A program made the position numbers and the translations under genes. 64,000 nucleotides of DNA from Thamnidium elegans (taxonomy: Eukaryota > Mucoromycota > Mucoromycetes > Mucorales > Mucoraceae). Each line of letters begins with the position of its first letter. Position 1 is the stretch's first letter. The stretch covers positions 1,984,001 to 2,048,000 of the forward strand of contig JAIXMG010000001.1 in the NCBI GenBank assembly GCA_025201345.1, written 5' to 3'. The notes under the pieces were generated by a model. It searched no databases and was not told the DNA's origin. It was given only the letters and a program-made list of their open reading frames with translations. Below are positions 23,541 through 37,300 of this stretch, piece after piece.

Positions 23541-25034
23541 TTAATAGTCTTGTAACCAGTTTATATCAATTGCACCCAATTCTTTAGCATCTAATAGAAT
23601 GTCATGTACAATATTTTTAAGCGATTTATTTTGGTTTCCCACGGCATTGAGTTGAGTGAGATAAGGATGCATAGGTGAAGGAGGTCTTTGTCCAATCGGA
23701 CGAGTTTCTTCATTTGTTGTCGTGAAAGGTACAAACCAAAATGCGTCATTTTCCATTTCTTCCGTATAAGGTCTAACCACTGTTATCCTTGCTTGTGTCG
23801 GATCTTCTACTTGTTCATATAAACCCGTTTCTTCTTTATAAGCTGTTAATATACATTATTAACTAGTAAATTTTTTTTTTATAAAACTCACCATTAAACC
23901 GGAAATGAACAGTAACATTATTTTCTTCTTCTTCTTCTTCTTCCGTATTTGATTGTTCGTTAAAAAAATTCGTATAATCATTATTTGTTGAAGAAGAAGA
24001 AGCAGAAGAATTAGTAACTGAAGGATCATCATTTTGTTGATGTTGTGGTAAACAAGTATCTTCCAATACACCAGCAATTAACCTTTTAACAGTACATTTA
24101 GTTGAGCGCCTAGCATCTAACTTTTTTAAATTGTTACAGTAGTAAACAAACATCCAAATAACATGAGCAGTAACCCACTCACATCTTTGAATCTTGACCT
24201 GTTGTAATTGAACACATTCTTTACCAATAGATTGAATCGCTTGTTCTATCGGTATTTGAATATGTGTTAATCCAGGTTGAACAGCATAACGCTGTAAAGT
24301 GGAAAGGTATTCTCCTGTTTCAGCTACTAAACTATCATATAATAAACTAGTATAAGATAAATTTAAACAGGTAATATTTTTACAGGTATGTGATATTTGT
24401 ACAAGTGATGAAGTTGATACAATAATAAATGGCAGTCCTTTTAGTAAATACTCTTGCTGGTCTTGTTGAAATCGAATAGATCCATTTAACCGTATGTGAG
24501 TTCTTCTGTTATTATTATCAAGATGTATGGGTCGATGAGATGGATCATCTGTAGAGTTGGATAAACGCCTGTAAAATTCTTGATCTTTCATTGCTTCTAC
24601 TTTTTATACATGAATATAAAACTAGTATAATATACAATGAATATATATATATTGTACTTACCAATAGACTTTCCCGATGACAAGTCAATAGAACGAATGA
24701 GATCACCATAAAAAAAGGACATTCTTTCTCTTGTTAGAGTTAAAATAAATGTTGCCCAACGATAAGTATCATTAATTTGTGGTCGAGAGTATAAAATAGG
24801 TGCTACACAGTAAAGCCATTGCTTACTGACAAGAGAAGCAGAATGAAGAGCAGGTTGACAATCATGTAAATAGCCAAATATTTCCAACAACAATTCCGGT
24901 GGTAAAGGAAAAGAACGAGCTTGACAGCCTTGTAAAGTAGTCATAACTGTAAGCTTTTTATTATTATCAATGTTATTATTACTACACCAACTATTATACT
25001 GTGCACGTTGAACTGTTAATATACTATTATACAT
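23541..25034 (-). CDS. F-box / leucine-rich-repeat-like protein
   Basis: Three exons (24662-25034, 23892-24596, 23541-23842) give 459 aa. The F-box is at residues ~42-80 (FPLPPELLLEIFGYLHDCQP...SLVSKQWLYCVAP). An LRR-like region follows (ITCLNLSYTSLLYDSLV, QLQQVKIQRCEWVTAHV, NLKKLDARRST), then an acidic/serine-rich insert (SSASSSSTNN, EEEEEEE) and a conserved-looking tail. F-box proteins are substrate receptors of SCF ubiquitin ligases, with the F-box binding Skp1. The substrate is unknown. An alternative in-frame Met (MTTLQG, ~residue 30) immediately before the F-box could be the true start. Confidence 0.8.
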
Positions 25035-25200
25035 TTAATAAAAAAAAAAAAAAGGGAAAAAAAGAAATAAAAATAGCGGAGTCCTTTTTGGAATACAATA
25101 AAAAAAAAAAAAAAAAAAGCGTGACTTTTACCTATCATTGTTACACACGACACCATGCACAACTGGTTTCTGCAGCGTTGATTTAAAAAATATATATTTA

Positions 25201-26386
25201 TTATTGAACTCTAAATGTATGAGGGCGACCATACAATGCTCTATCTACACCACCAGGCGAGCCATATACGGTTAGAGGTATTTGACAGTCAAATGTACTC
25301 ACTTCTATATCTTGTAAAGATTGGAAATGACGATGCTTTTCGTCGGTATGAATAGGAATAAAAGGTGCTTGATCATCAATTCCCGTAATAAATTCAAATT
25401 TTAAAAAGTATTCGAGCGACACTAAAAAAATAACATCTTATCAGTTAAAAGATTAACTTTTTTTTTTGTGTGTGAATAATACTGACCCCCAGTAGTTTGG
25501 AATTCAGGTGAGGCAGTTGCTGGTATTGGTAGTGAAAACGACAACCTTTTATTATCTAGACAAAATGAATGAAAATCAGAATGTGTCTTTCTTGATACTC
25601 GGCTTATATGTTGTAATGATCTTAGTGCAATAGATTGTTCAACTGATTCGCTGCTTTCTAAAAAGATAGAAATCTACAAAATAATTTTAACGTTCGATCT
25701 TTTTCCTTTTCTTAGTGCGTAAATTACCTTGTATGTAGATAAGATTGCTTCACTAAAATCAAGTATACCAATCACTGGTTCCCCTAATCTATGTGCCGTT
25801 TTAATCAAGTGAAGCTTAGCCACGCGTTGGTTATTCTTACAAATATCATACATTGCTATATTATCATTATATTAACAGTTATTTAATACAACTAATATGT
25901 ACATATATTATACCTTTTCTACTGCGATGCGTAATACGTGATACCACCTGTGAACAAGACCCTTCTAATACAAATTGTTCATCCGTATCCCTTTCCTCAT
26001 AGGCATCACTCTCACGTCTCGTAATCTCATGCATCTTGGTACGGTTCAAAAACAATTCATCCACATACTCCATAAAGGCCTGTCTTTCCTGCAACTGTTC
26101 CTTTGGTTTCGCTTTTTTCGTTTTCAGCTTCTTTTCGTACTCATCCACAATGGCTTCATCTTTATACTGAATCACTGGGTTCATTAAATCGTAAACAGGT
26201 CTCGATCCATCTTCAGATACATGATTTAATACTCGAAATCTTATCTGTACAACTTGACCTTGTGTAGGTTGTTTAAGAATAGATGCCTTTTGTGTACCTA
26301 CCACAAGGTAATAATTAAATCGAATTGCTTTTCCTCGGTGCGAAGGTGGTATATCATTAGGTAACTGGATCTTGTATGAAACTGCA

Positions 26387-26439
<53 letters not shown>

Positions 26440-27331
26440 CGTTAAATCTCTTTTTTCTCTTTAGTATGTGGATGTTACTTACATTTTTTAGTTTCGCCAG
26501 GCGCCAAGTCTAAATCCACAAATAAAATAGAAGGCGGCGTAGAAAATACTGGTAATGTACGTGCATCTACCCTCAAAAGTTAATAACATACATTCAGCTG
26601 TACACCGCCCCCCCCCCTTTTTTTTTGGCTTACCTAGTGAGGCATCAGTCTTGGCTACCATGGACCCTCCTCCACCTCCGAACCCTCCTTGTGGATTATA
26701 CATTGTATAATGTTTCAAGGGATCAAACTCGTTTAGATTAATCAAATTAGGATCGACGACAAAACTACCTACGACTTGAGCAAACCCACACAACAAGTGC
26801 TCTGTGGAAGAGTGTCTTAAAGGAGAAGAATTGTACAGATTAGATGTTCGTCTATTATGAGCAGCAGAGGAGCGAAATGAAGTAGTTGAATCAAGCGAAC
26901 TTCTGGGACTTGTGTGTAAAAAAGTATCTATACTTGATCGCGGTGTAGGTGAATCAAGTTCAATCGGTATAGATGTTTCATCATCTGGATGAGTATGTAA
27001 AGGTTGTGCTGCTGGTTGTCGAGTTAAAAAGGCTAATGTAGAAGAAGCAAAAGAAGTAATTGATCTAGCTTGTGATGCTGGTGGTGGTGGTGGCGTAGAG
27101 CGTGTTTGTGGTGTATTAGTAAAAGGTATTGGTGTTGAAACAGAGGTTTTTACATTAATATTATGAATAGGATTAGTAAATGAAATAGTACAAGATAAAG
27201 TTTCTCCTGCGTAAAATACAGCGCCTTGAGAGAAAGTGGTTGTAACTATAAATGACTATATTTTTTAGTTTGTTATTATTCAAGTGGTGTATATGTGTAT
27301 ACAGTATTATTATTTTACCCAGCACACTCAT
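25201..27331 (-). CDS. RGP1: RGP1, subunit of the Ric1-Rgp1 Rab6/Ypt6 exchange factor
   Basis: At least seven exons; the first is 13 nt (27319-27331), then 26634-27245, 26483-26566, 25914-26381 and further exons down to 25201. The hallmark is DLDLAPGETKK joined to SYKIQLPNDIPPSHRGKAIR and FNYYLVVGTQ, the arrestin-like Rgp1 core. The N-terminus AVFYAGETLSCTISFTN is also typical, and the protein ends GGVDRALYGRPHTFRVQ. A serine/proline-rich insert (~residues 35-130) separates the N-terminal strand from the core. Role: with Ric1, activates Ypt6 at the Golgi for endosome-to-Golgi retrieval. The start is supported by ATG-GTAAAA splicing in frame. One intron carries a 51-base A-run (transcript sense). 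Confidence 0.9.
26389..26439. repeat. 51-base T homopolymer inside an RGP1 intron
   Basis: Plus-strand T-run; on the RGP1 transcript it is A51, ending four bases (CTTG) before the CAG 3' splice site at 26382-26384. A purine run where a pyrimidine tract is normally expected is unusual. Confidence 0.9.
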
Positions 27332-27421
27332 TATTTTTTTTTATTATATTGTGCAAAAGAAGAAGAAAAAAAGAAACGCGTGTGTGACTGAAATTTATGC
27401 AGTAAAAAGTGGTAAGTATTT

Positions 27422-27959
27422 TTATTCATAATTAAAGAAATGATGCGGTTGATGAAATGGTGGTATGGCAGGAGCAACGATATTGTCATAGTAATACAAG
27501 TTTCTCTTTTGTAAGTCATGTAGTGAGGAGTCAGATGGGGATCTATTATGATGTAAACTAACTTGACGAAGCGATTTTTGTAAATCAGCCAAACTCATTT
27601 CTTCTTCTTCTTGGTTCTTTTTCATAGATAATGACTGTAATGGAGATTGTTGATTAAATATATCATTTGTTAATAGTGGTATAGATGCTCTTCTTGTTCT
27701 CTTTGGTAGTAATTCTTCTTGTTGATTTACCATATGATGAATTAATTTTTTACCTCGTATAGATGTATGATATTTTAATATAGGATTATTATTGTTAACA
27801 TGACTATTATTTTCTTCATCATAAAGACTACTGGCACCAACATCTTGAAAAAAGTTCATCATATCTATTCCTTTTTTACTATTATTCATCCAGTTACGAA
27901 CATCGTCTGATCTTCTCTTCCTTAACGTTGGGACTGGTCTCCCCTCCAAAGGTATCTCC

Positions 27960-27991
<32 letters not shown>

Positions 27992-28352
27992 ATATTGTTG
28001 TTGTTGTTGTTGTTGTTGTGGTGAAATACTATTTGTTTTTGCTCTTCTTATTGATCTACTTTTTACTCTTTTTATACTTGGTTTTTGTCTGTTACTAACA
28101 CTAGTAATATCTGTAAATATACTCATTGTATCATCATCTGGTATAGATTCAATAGGTGGAGGAGTTGTTACTTTTATACTTGGATCACTTGCCATTAATT
28201 CAGCTAGAGATTTTCTCCATTCTTCAATTACCTTTATTTTTTCACTTGATAAGGTAGGAGTTCTATTATATTTAGCATCATAACAAGTAGAACGAGCTAG
28301 AGGTATATTATCATCTTCTACTTCTTGTTGTTGTATAATTTGTTGTTGTTGC

Positions 28353-28390
<38 letters not shown>

Positions 28391-28939
28391 TTGTTGTTGT
28401 TGTTGAACATACAATTGTTGTACTTGTTCTTTTACAGCTTGAGTAAATTTCCACATTTTAGTTAGAACAAATAACCAACGTTCTAAATCTTTTTGTTTTT
28501 GAGCTTTTAAAATAAAGCATTGGCCTTGAAAAGTACGAATTGAAAAGCACTTCGAAGGATTATTATTTAACAGTAAATTATTTTTTTTGACTCTTTTTAG
28601 TACAGAAATAGAAGAAATATTAACAACATCAACTGTCCATTCAGGTAATTGATAGTATTTCAATTCTATTTTATTTTCGTCTACAGTAAGTCTTTTAATC
28701 TTATCTTTTGGTGTGGTTATCAAATTGGAACGCACAACTAGATTGTTATCATTTGGTTGTAATTTTACTTTACGAGTAGATAAGCAGGTGAAATTTGACC
28801 CGTCGAATCGAAATAGCCTCCACTGCCACTGCTTTTTATCGGCTTTAACTGAGAGATGACCTTCAAAAATAGGCGTTGCTGTTACTGGTACTTCTTCCAT
28901 AATGTCGTCATCTCGGTTTAATGAAGATGGAAATGGCAT
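27422..28939 (-). CDS. PH-domain protein with polyglutamine tracts
   Basis: Single exon, 505 aa. A pleckstrin-homology fold is seen at residues ~22-170: IFEGHLSVKADKKQWQWRLF, then LSTRKVKL, KCFSIRTFQGQCFILKAQ and the closing helix KDLERWLFVLTKMWKF. Two Gln tracts follow, one of more than 20 residues (28337-28410, mixed CAA/CAG) and a second near 27960-28020. Later motifs are basic (KRVKSRSIRRAKT) and RS-type. It lies head-to-tail 90 bp upstream of RGP1 on the same strand. PH domains bind phosphoinositides or partners at membranes; ligand unknown. The intronless structure contrasts with its neighbours. Confidence 0.8.
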
Positions 28940-30286
28940 TTTTTTTTATGTGTGTTTATAAAAAGTAAAAAGAAGAAGAGAGAGAAAAAGGAAAAAAATA
29001 ATAATAATAATACTTGAGGTCGCACTAGAAAATAACAATATGTACGTGTATGTGTACACTTATTGTTTTAAAGTATTCTTTCACTCCTATTTATATACCT
29101 TCTTTGTTACTTTAAATAATCAAAGTTTTAGCCTCTATATATGTCTTATTTTTGCCTCCTTTTTTTTATTTTTTATTTATACGTGTATATTTTTGGCCGA
29201 GCTAAAAAAACAACACACACACGCACACACACAGAGTAGATCCTTTTCCCGCCCGAATAAACTCTTTTGACAATTGTCCATCAAAATAACAACAAATAAC
29301 ATTAAAAAAAAATAAAAAATTCTTTTTTTTTAGTTTTGCACGTTTGATTTTACTTTTTGAGGTAACAAACCATTACGTCGCTCAAGTTTTTTTTTTCTTA
29401 GGCGTCGAACTTTTTTTTTTTTTTTGCTGAGTCGAATCATTTGATCTACTACTCTCTTCACGTTACTCAGCCTTTTATGCACAAAGTCAATGAATAAAAA
29501 CATTCAAACCCGTACTTATTAGCCGCATTTTTCTAATTGTAAAAAAGGTTGGCTTTTAAATATCCTTCCTCCTTTTATTTTTTTTACAAAAGTATATAGT
29601 AAATTCATATTACGATTTACCGAAGTACCCTTTATTTATTGTTAACCGAGGTACACATAATTTACTCTGTTTCTCACTTCTCAGAGTTTTTAAGTTTCGG
29701 GTGTCCCCACCTCGAAAAACGGAATTTGAAAAAAAAACGTCAAGGATTTTAGCATGTTTGGGTTTATCCCTTAAAAATAATTACTAGGTACCATAACTTT
29801 ACCAAGGATATGTTTATATATATATAGTCTTGTAGATCATTTACAGGTTTAGCCAAACATATTCTTGATAAAAATTACATGATGCCAACTTGTGAACATT
29901 TTTAATTGCTGCTTTTCCAAAAACATTGGGGAGTACCGTTACACAGTCACTGGTAACTAAGAAAGTTGTCATGGAAACACACATTTTTTTTATAACCGTA
30001 GTGATGTGGTTCTTAACAGCAACGATAACATACAACAAACGAATTCATATATATATCCTTTTTTTTTTTAAAAAAAAAAATCTTGCTGATAGTTTCTAAT
30101 GCAAATGAATGCCGCATAAAGAAAAACTTGCTTTGAAAGGACTGCTTTTTTGGCTTCTCTTTTATTTTTTTTTCTTTCTTTTTTTGGTATGCAGACAGTT
30201 GCCCCCTGCGGGTTTAAATAAACCGAACCACTTTTTCCTACTTGCTTTTTTTTTTACTACGCAAAAGAATATATAATATATTTAAA
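28940..30286. other. 1.35-kb divergent intergenic region
   Basis: Promoters of the PH gene (minus) and PET100 (plus). Pyrimidine-rich, with T-runs at 29410-29424 and a T/A palindrome at 30060-30080. A 65-codon minus-strand frame at 29841-30038 has no recognisable family. A phrase CTGCGGGTTT at 30206-30215 reappears near 47467 on the other strand. Confidence 0.4.
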
Positions 30287-30671
30287 ATGGGTGGACCACG
30301 ATTAGAAGTTATGAAGGTAAATTTTTATTAAAAAATAAAATAAGAGTAGAGGACAGCAGAGTAACAAGTAACCCGCTAGTTTGGTGTTTACGTCTTCTTC
30401 CCTGTGGGCGTTATGCTTTACTTTGGTGGACCCGAGTTTTATGATAATTATGTCAAAGGTATCAAATTTTGGCCTGATATCAACACTACCTATGTAAGTC
30501 TATCCCCCCTTTATATATGTATACACTAGAAACTTATTAATCCTACCCCTCTTCCAATAGAAACCTCCCACTACATCTGACGAAGTAAGAAGTGCCTTAG
30601 AAAAGATGAAATCAGATAGAGAAGATCGTTGGAGAAAAGCATTACAAGAAAAGAAAAATAATGAACAATAA
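30287..30671 (+). CDS. PET100: PET100-like cytochrome c oxidase assembly factor
   Basis: Three exons (30287-30316, 30380-30493, 30561-30671) encode 84 aa. The N-terminus MGGPRLEVMKFGVYVFFPVG matches Pet100: a short lead, one transmembrane/targeting helix (FGVYVFFPVGVMLYFG), then GPEFYDNYVKGIKFWP and a charged coiled tail (SALEKMKSDREDRWRKAL). Role: inner-membrane chaperone required for assembly of complex IV. Too short to be found as one continuous frame, but all junctions are canonical and in frame. The stop lies 113 bp from the convergent PHD gene stop. Confidence 0.88.
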
Positions 30672-30784
30672 AAAAAAATATATATATACTACTAGAAAAG
30701 GAATTTTATTTACATTTGTATTTTTTTATTATATTTATAAGCAAAAAGTGTGTATTTCTATATGTTTTTATTTTATTTTTTATT

Positions 30785-33588
30785 TTATCGTTCAAGCCAT
30801 AATTTGTTTTTTGATCGCATTAAGCGAAAAGCACCAATGGGAATACGTTGCCAACGACTCAAGTCTCGAGAATAAGGATCATCTTGTACTTCAGGAGAAG
30901 GAGACCTTGATAAGGAAGTATATAGTTGTGAAGTATCTACTAAATCATCCATGGATACAGCCGTTGCAGCAGCAGCAGCAGCAGCAGCAGCATCTTTTTC
31001 CTTCAAGTCTTCCAATTCATCAATAATGGCAGCAGGTGAAGCCGGCGTTGAAAAGGAATTGGTTTCCATCGGTTGTAAATGATGATGAAGGGTTCCTAAA
31101 GAATTTGATCTCGATAATCTACGCTTTTTATGTTGATTCTCTTCATTTAAGCTATTCTTCCTCTTTTGTTCTATATTATCCTGTAGAGCATCTTGAATTT
31201 GCTGTTCTAACGCCATGGTTGGAAACGCACTACCAAGACCACTTCCAGAGGGCTTTGGTAATATTTGACGTGAAGGGTTTAATGTGGGTAATAATGCTTT
31301 TTTTTCTAATAATGACGATGTGGTATGGTTTGCTTGTGGTGTGATTTTATCGTTGGATGATTCGGTTCCTTTAAGAATATCTAAAATTTGTTCTTGAAGT
31401 TTGAAATCGGTTGAAAGTGAAAGTGCTAATTGATTTGGTAATATATCTTGAGGCGATGATAATGATGACGATGGTGTAGTAGTGTTATTAGTAGTAGTAG
31501 TAGTAGGCGCATCTTTACCCTCTTGCTCTGTTTCTTCTTCATCAATAGGCTCTAAAGGGACCATTGATAATTCATCGGATGCAAGCGCTGATAACGCTCT
31601 TAATGCCTCTGAAGTATTAAAATCTTGTGATCCCCGGTTTCGTTGCGCCGCTGATACAGCATTGCTGGGCAGCGAGGGTCTTCTTAGATAATTCTGTTGA
31701 TGTTGTCTCGCCGTCTCTGCAGAGAGCGCACTTAAGGCATGAGCAAGTTCAAAAGGTGATAATTGATACTCTTCTCCTATTCCTGGCGTATTAGCACTGT
31801 GTGTTGTATCTCCTCCTTGCATATCTGACATGGGCCCTAACGATTGCATAAAAGCTGCTGCGATACTATCATAGAGATTATCTTCACTATCCAGTAGTGG
31901 TAAAAGCGGATTGTTATGTTGTTGTTTTTCTTCGTCTGAATCTTCTGAAACGTGATATATAGACCTTTCTCCTTCATTGTTGGGCAATGCAGTCGTATAA
32001 TCAAACTCTTCTTCCTCTTCATCTTCATCGTCGTCAGAAGACCAATGATTGTTATTAGAAGTATAATATCCTAACGACATCATGTTGTTTTGTTCGTGGT
32101 CTTGGTCATCGTTATCATCATCCTCTTCGTCATCATCGTCTTCGTCTTCTACAAACATACCCTCATCACTATCCATGTCTTCTTCGTCACTGTCTAATGT
32201 CATATCGGCAATAATTGCTTGTGTCTCTGCATTCTCAATATCTTCATCATCACCAGAATCAATATGTACACTGGAATACGACGCTCTACTTTCAGGATAT
32301 GGTGACATATTTAAAGACGAAGAATCAATATCGACATCCTCATCCATATCTACATCCTCATCTGTGAAAAACTCTTCACTGGAATGGTTCGATTCGTTTG
32401 AAGAATGTTCAGATAAAGGTGACATGGTCTCTAATAAATCATCTAAATCATCTACTACGACTTCTTCATCCGTATCCTCCTCCCCTTCTTCTTCGTCTGA
32501 AGATAGTTTATTACTTTGACTTGATGAAATAAAATCCGATTTCTTTCCTCCTTTAGAAGCATAATGTGGTGCCTTTTGACGAATGATGTTTGCTAATAAC
32601 GTAGTACTTTTACCTCTTCTTGGTGCTGCTGTCGTTAATTTTTTTTTAGATTCTTGTTGTTTTGTTTGTACTTCTTCTTCGCTACTGTCGTCACTACCAC
32701 TACCACTACTGCTACTGCTACTATCATCGTCACTACTGGATATATTGTGTTTGGCCAAGATGGTTTTCTTTGGTTTTTTAGATTTTTTACTTTTGGTTGC
32801 TGATATGCTTTTTTTAATCACTACGTCAAAAAAAAAAAAAAAAAAAAAAAAATATATGTAAATACCAAATGTTACTTTTTTTTTAAAAAAAAAAAAGGGC
32901 TTAATTACCTATTTTGGGCTTTGCTTGTACAGGTGGTGTTGGTGGTGGTGGCGGTACAGGTGTTGGCGTTGGCGTTGGTGGAGGAGGAGGTGGTGGAGGT
33001 AAAGAAGGAACATGTTCTTCAGAACCACACGTACAGTCTCCGTCACAAACTGGACAAAGATCTTCGTCTTCGTCATCTTGATCGATAGATAACTTTGATA
33101 TGACAGGCATGACAATCTCAGGTTTTGGTAAAGGTAATATGATGATTGACTTTTTTTTCTGTTTCTTTTTTAAACAAGATTTACAGTAATAATGATCTGT
33201 AACAGAATTTGGTTTAAGTCCAACACAAGCACCATGAAACCATTCTACATGTTAATAATAATAAAAAAAAAGTCAGAATATTATATAAAAAGGTTTTCTT
33301 TTTTTTTTTTTTTGGTTTACCTTGACAACCGTCGCACTCAATCATAAATTCTTTTCCGTCATATCCTTTACGACAAGTACAATACTGTGTATCGTCTTTC
33401 ATTTTCTTTTTTTTATTTATCTTTTTTGACATTTTCTTTTTCTTTCTGGTCTTTTTCTTTTGTTGTGCATCGGATAGATCTGAATCTGAAGAAAGCGATG
33501 AGGCGTCGGAAAGTTGAAGCGAAAGATCGGAATCCGAGTGCGGGAAATGTCTTTGGGTTGGATCAACTGGTTTGGTTATTTTATTCAT
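30785..33588 (-). CDS. PHD-finger protein with long acidic/serine-rich region
   Basis: Three exons (33321-33588, 32909-33244, 30785-32820) give 879 aa. The PHD finger at residues ~68-118 reads CTCRKGYDGKEFMIECDGC, then EWFHGACVGL and YYCKSC; the aromatic WFH and the acidic lead suggest a methyl-lysine reader like Spp1/Cps40 or CXXC1. A second cysteine group (CPVCDGDCTCG) and a proline run follow, then a Ser/Asp/Glu-rich stretch of more than 300 residues, an Ala run (30966-30993), and a short conserved-looking C-terminal box, RWQRIPIGAFRLMRSKNKLW. Likely nuclear chromatin protein. Subunit identity (COMPASS or other) is not settled. Confidence 0.82.
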
Positions 33589-34386
33589 GAAAAACCCCCC
33601 TTTTTATCTTATCTTTTTCACTCTCTCACTATGTACAAGTTTTTTTTTCTTTAAAAAAAAAGGGTTTGCTTTTAAAAAAAAAAAAAAAAAAAAACTGAAA
33701 CTTTAAAAAAAAAAAAAAAAACGGGCTGACAATAAAAGAGAAATATCTTTCTTATCTCATAAAAAAAAAGAGATATTGCGTCAAGATTTATAAAAAGTTT
33801 ATGATAACCCTTATAACAGCTATTAATACGCTGTGTTCGCAATAAAAAGTGCAATTACGTTCAAACTTCGCTGTAAAAACAAACAGATAAAACTGACATA
33901 TACTTGTAAAGTGACACTCTTTTTTTGGTGTTCTGAAGTTTTTAAACTCCAATTCAATTCGAAAAAAAATAAAAAAATCTGCAAACCATACGCTTGAATT
34001 AGTTTTGTATTAACTCATTATTTTAACTTTTATATTACGTTGTGTACGTATACTTAAGAAACAAAAAATTCCATTTGTATGTTTAAATTTTCTGTAACAA
34101 AAATTTGTTTTTTTTTAAAAAAAAACAAACTGTTAAAAAGGGGGACAATAAAAACCCTAATTTTTTTTACGTCTTGCCTTTTTAAGAATGAATGCAATTT
34201 GACGTGAGTTGATCGTTACAAGTCCCCCCAACAAATTTTAATGTGCCGCCTAATAAGTAATACTCATTGATGTAAAACCTATCCAACCATTTTTTAATGC
34301 AAGAAAAAAAAGCATACGAAAAATTTATACAAAACAAATATATGAACAATTTTTTATTTAGTGTATACATTTTTTTTTTAGAAGAT
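33589..34386. other. Intergenic between PHD gene start and BRR2 stop
   Basis: Contains several homopolymer runs (T/A palindromes near 33645-33662 and 34108-34126, A20 near 33674). Promoter of the PHD gene and 3' UTR of BRR2 are expected here; nothing else visible. Confidence 0.4.
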
Positions 34387-37300
34387 TTATTCTTCGTTCT
34401 CATCCATAGACTCGTCTTCATCACTATCTTCACCTTCAGCTACATCTAATTCCATATCTAATTCTTGATCACAACCATTATAAGAGTCAGACATCAAGTA
34501 AACCTTGAGTGTATGTTGGCCCGCAGCAGGAGCATTGAAACCCAACTTGACAGTCAACTTTTGTTGCAAAGTAACTCTCTTAATAGCCAACAAGGTCTTG
34601 GTCTCAGAATCTCCAACAATAATCCACCAACCTTCATCCTTAACCTTGGGAAAGAATGGTGCAATAACAGGTCCAACATCTTCGTCTGCTGCATCTTCAT
34701 CAACTTCACGTTCCAATTGAACTCTAACATTGACAAGTCCACCAGCAGAGACATTCTCCTTATCGGCCACATCAAAACCAACTTCAATGTTGGGGTATCG
34801 GTTGACAAATCGTGCAACTTCACGCATCTTTCTTTGATCCAAACGAAGGCAGTCATCACGAACATTATCTTCAAGTTCCATAATATCAAACACAGATTCA
34901 ACTTCGTGTGCTTCACAACGCTTGATAATCTCGTTGGTAAAGTAAGGGATTTGCTTGAGGGGTGAGTCGCGATCCCACATGGCTTGTACTGTCATTTGTG
35001 ATAACTCCATAGTAGCCAAAGCAGGTGATAACCAGCCATTGGAAGAGATAACATCAACGCAGGCTTGCAAAAGAGGAATGACACGCTCAATGATCAAGGT
35101 TTGATCAGCTTGAAGATCAGGAGGTAATTGAACACGAGAGAAATGTGCCTGTAATAAGATATTGGTCTTGATTCTAGGTGTATTGAATTTAGGATTAGCC
35201 AACTTGACAGGTACACGATCATAGATACGCTTAAGAACATTTTCTTCATGATGACGAATAGGAATGCCGTCAAATTCAGTAGCAGATGATACAATTTCCA
35301 AAAGACCACGAAGCTTGGTAGTGTTCTTTAAACTGACACTAAACATATCGACGGTGGTATAGTTGATATTATAGTAAGCAGCAATCATACCCAAATTAAG
35401 TGCACTGATATCCATTTCGTCTTCAATTGTAAGACACTTGGTATCTTCCAAATCAGTAAGTGTAGTTTCAACAAGCTCGGAAAGGTGATCAGATAAGTGA
35501 CGATGAGAGGTGCCTTGTAAACCATAATAGTTAGGGTTATGAGCCATACGACGATATAAGAAAGACCAGGTAAGATAATCAACTGCATCTTGCTTGTTTT
35601 CAATTGTCTTGGTAACAATTTCAGCATTGAAATGATCATGTAAGAATTGATCCAAATGAGATTCAACAGGTAAGGCTTCATACAAGAACTTCTTGTAGAA
35701 CTCCTTCTTGTTACCTTGACACATAAGTACACATTTACCAGTTTCGTCTTCAAGAGGACGACAAGCACGACCCATCATTTGCAATACATCGGTAATAGGA
35801 TAATCAGCATAACGATGCTCTTTACCTTCAAAGTATTGAGTACCCATAACAACGACCATATGGGAATGAAGAGGAAGTGCCCAACATGTATCACGAGAAG
35901 CAATAATAATCTTGATAGCACCGGATTCATAAAGTTGCTCTACAATCTTCTTATCTGACTTTGAGAGTGCTTCATGATAGAAACCAATACCGTGATGAAG
36001 TGTTTCAACCAAAGATTTGTCTTGAACACGATCCAAAAGAGATTGAATCTCACTCAATTCACAATGCAAGAATTGATAAGGCTTATCATCAGCAACGCAG
36101 TAAGTGATTAAATCAACAGCTGTAAGCTTACATTGCTTTCTAGAAGGAACAAACACAATAGAAGGCTTATTGTTGGCATGCGTTGTGATAGCAAGATAAG
36201 TAGGCTTAGCCATAGCAATCATAAGAGAAGCAAAATGAGGAACGTTATAACTTTGAATATGAATTTCCAAAGGAACGGGACGAACGGAGGGATGGAAATT
36301 GAAGACAGAATGAGAGGTAGCACCAATCCATTCACCCAAATCACGAGCATTAGCAAGGGAAGTACCTAAAGCAACAATACGAATAGGCTTTTGAGTTTGA
36401 GAAGCCATGTATCTCATTCTAGAAACAATAACCTCATAAGTAGGTCCGAGATCACCACCAATCATATGAATTTCATCAGCAATAAATAAGTCAACATTTT
36501 GAACATTCTTTCTTTGCTTCCAACGACGAGAGATAAGATCCCATTGAGTAGGTGTACAACAGATAATGTTACCACGTTCCAACAATTTTAAATCAGCACT
36601 AGTTTCACCAGTTAAAGCAACAACTTCCTTACCACCACCAAGCTTACCAAACTTTTCGGTCCATTCAGCAACACGTTGATCAACAAGCTCTTGGAAAGGT
36701 GTAACATAAACAGCACGAGAATCGCTAGTCTTGCTCCATAAATGAAGAAGAGCAAATTCAGCACAGACAGTCTTACCAGAACCAGTAGGGGCACCAATAA
36801 ATGTGTTGTCATCAGTAGTGTAAAGAGCGTTGAATACTTGAGTTTGAACAGGGTTGAAATGGTTGATCCAACCGGAGTATAGCTTTTCGTATTCAGAGTT
36901 ACGTAAAGCAGATACAGGTAAAGGTTGAAGATCATGAAGTTCGGTATGAGGAGCATACTTTTCAGGAAGAATCAAATGCTTGAAAGAAACAGGTAATTTG
37001 GTTTCACAATGCATCCAACGATCAGCAACAATGGTAACGTAGTAGTTAGGAGGCAAAGGTTCAAATAAGGGAACAGTGAATGAAACCAAATGTTCTTCTT
37101 CAGCATAACGTTGCTTCAAGACAAAGTAATCATGATGCAAGATATGTTCACCATCAACATCTTCTACCAAAATCCAGAAAGCTTCAGCAAGACCATGGAC
37201 CTTTTCATCCCATTGGAAATCAGGTGTAATAGTCAACTCAACCTTGAGCAAAGAACGAGTGACAGGTTGAACATGAGCTTGAATATCTAACTTGGGGAAT

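Noticed and set aside
29841..30038. Minus-strand 65-codon frame in the PH/PET100 spacer
   Set aside because: No family, no splice logic, AT-rich context; likely chance.
32082..32519. Ser-rich plus-strand frame inside the PHD gene
   Set aside because: It is the antisense of the acidic Asp/Glu/Ser tract in the PHD protein.
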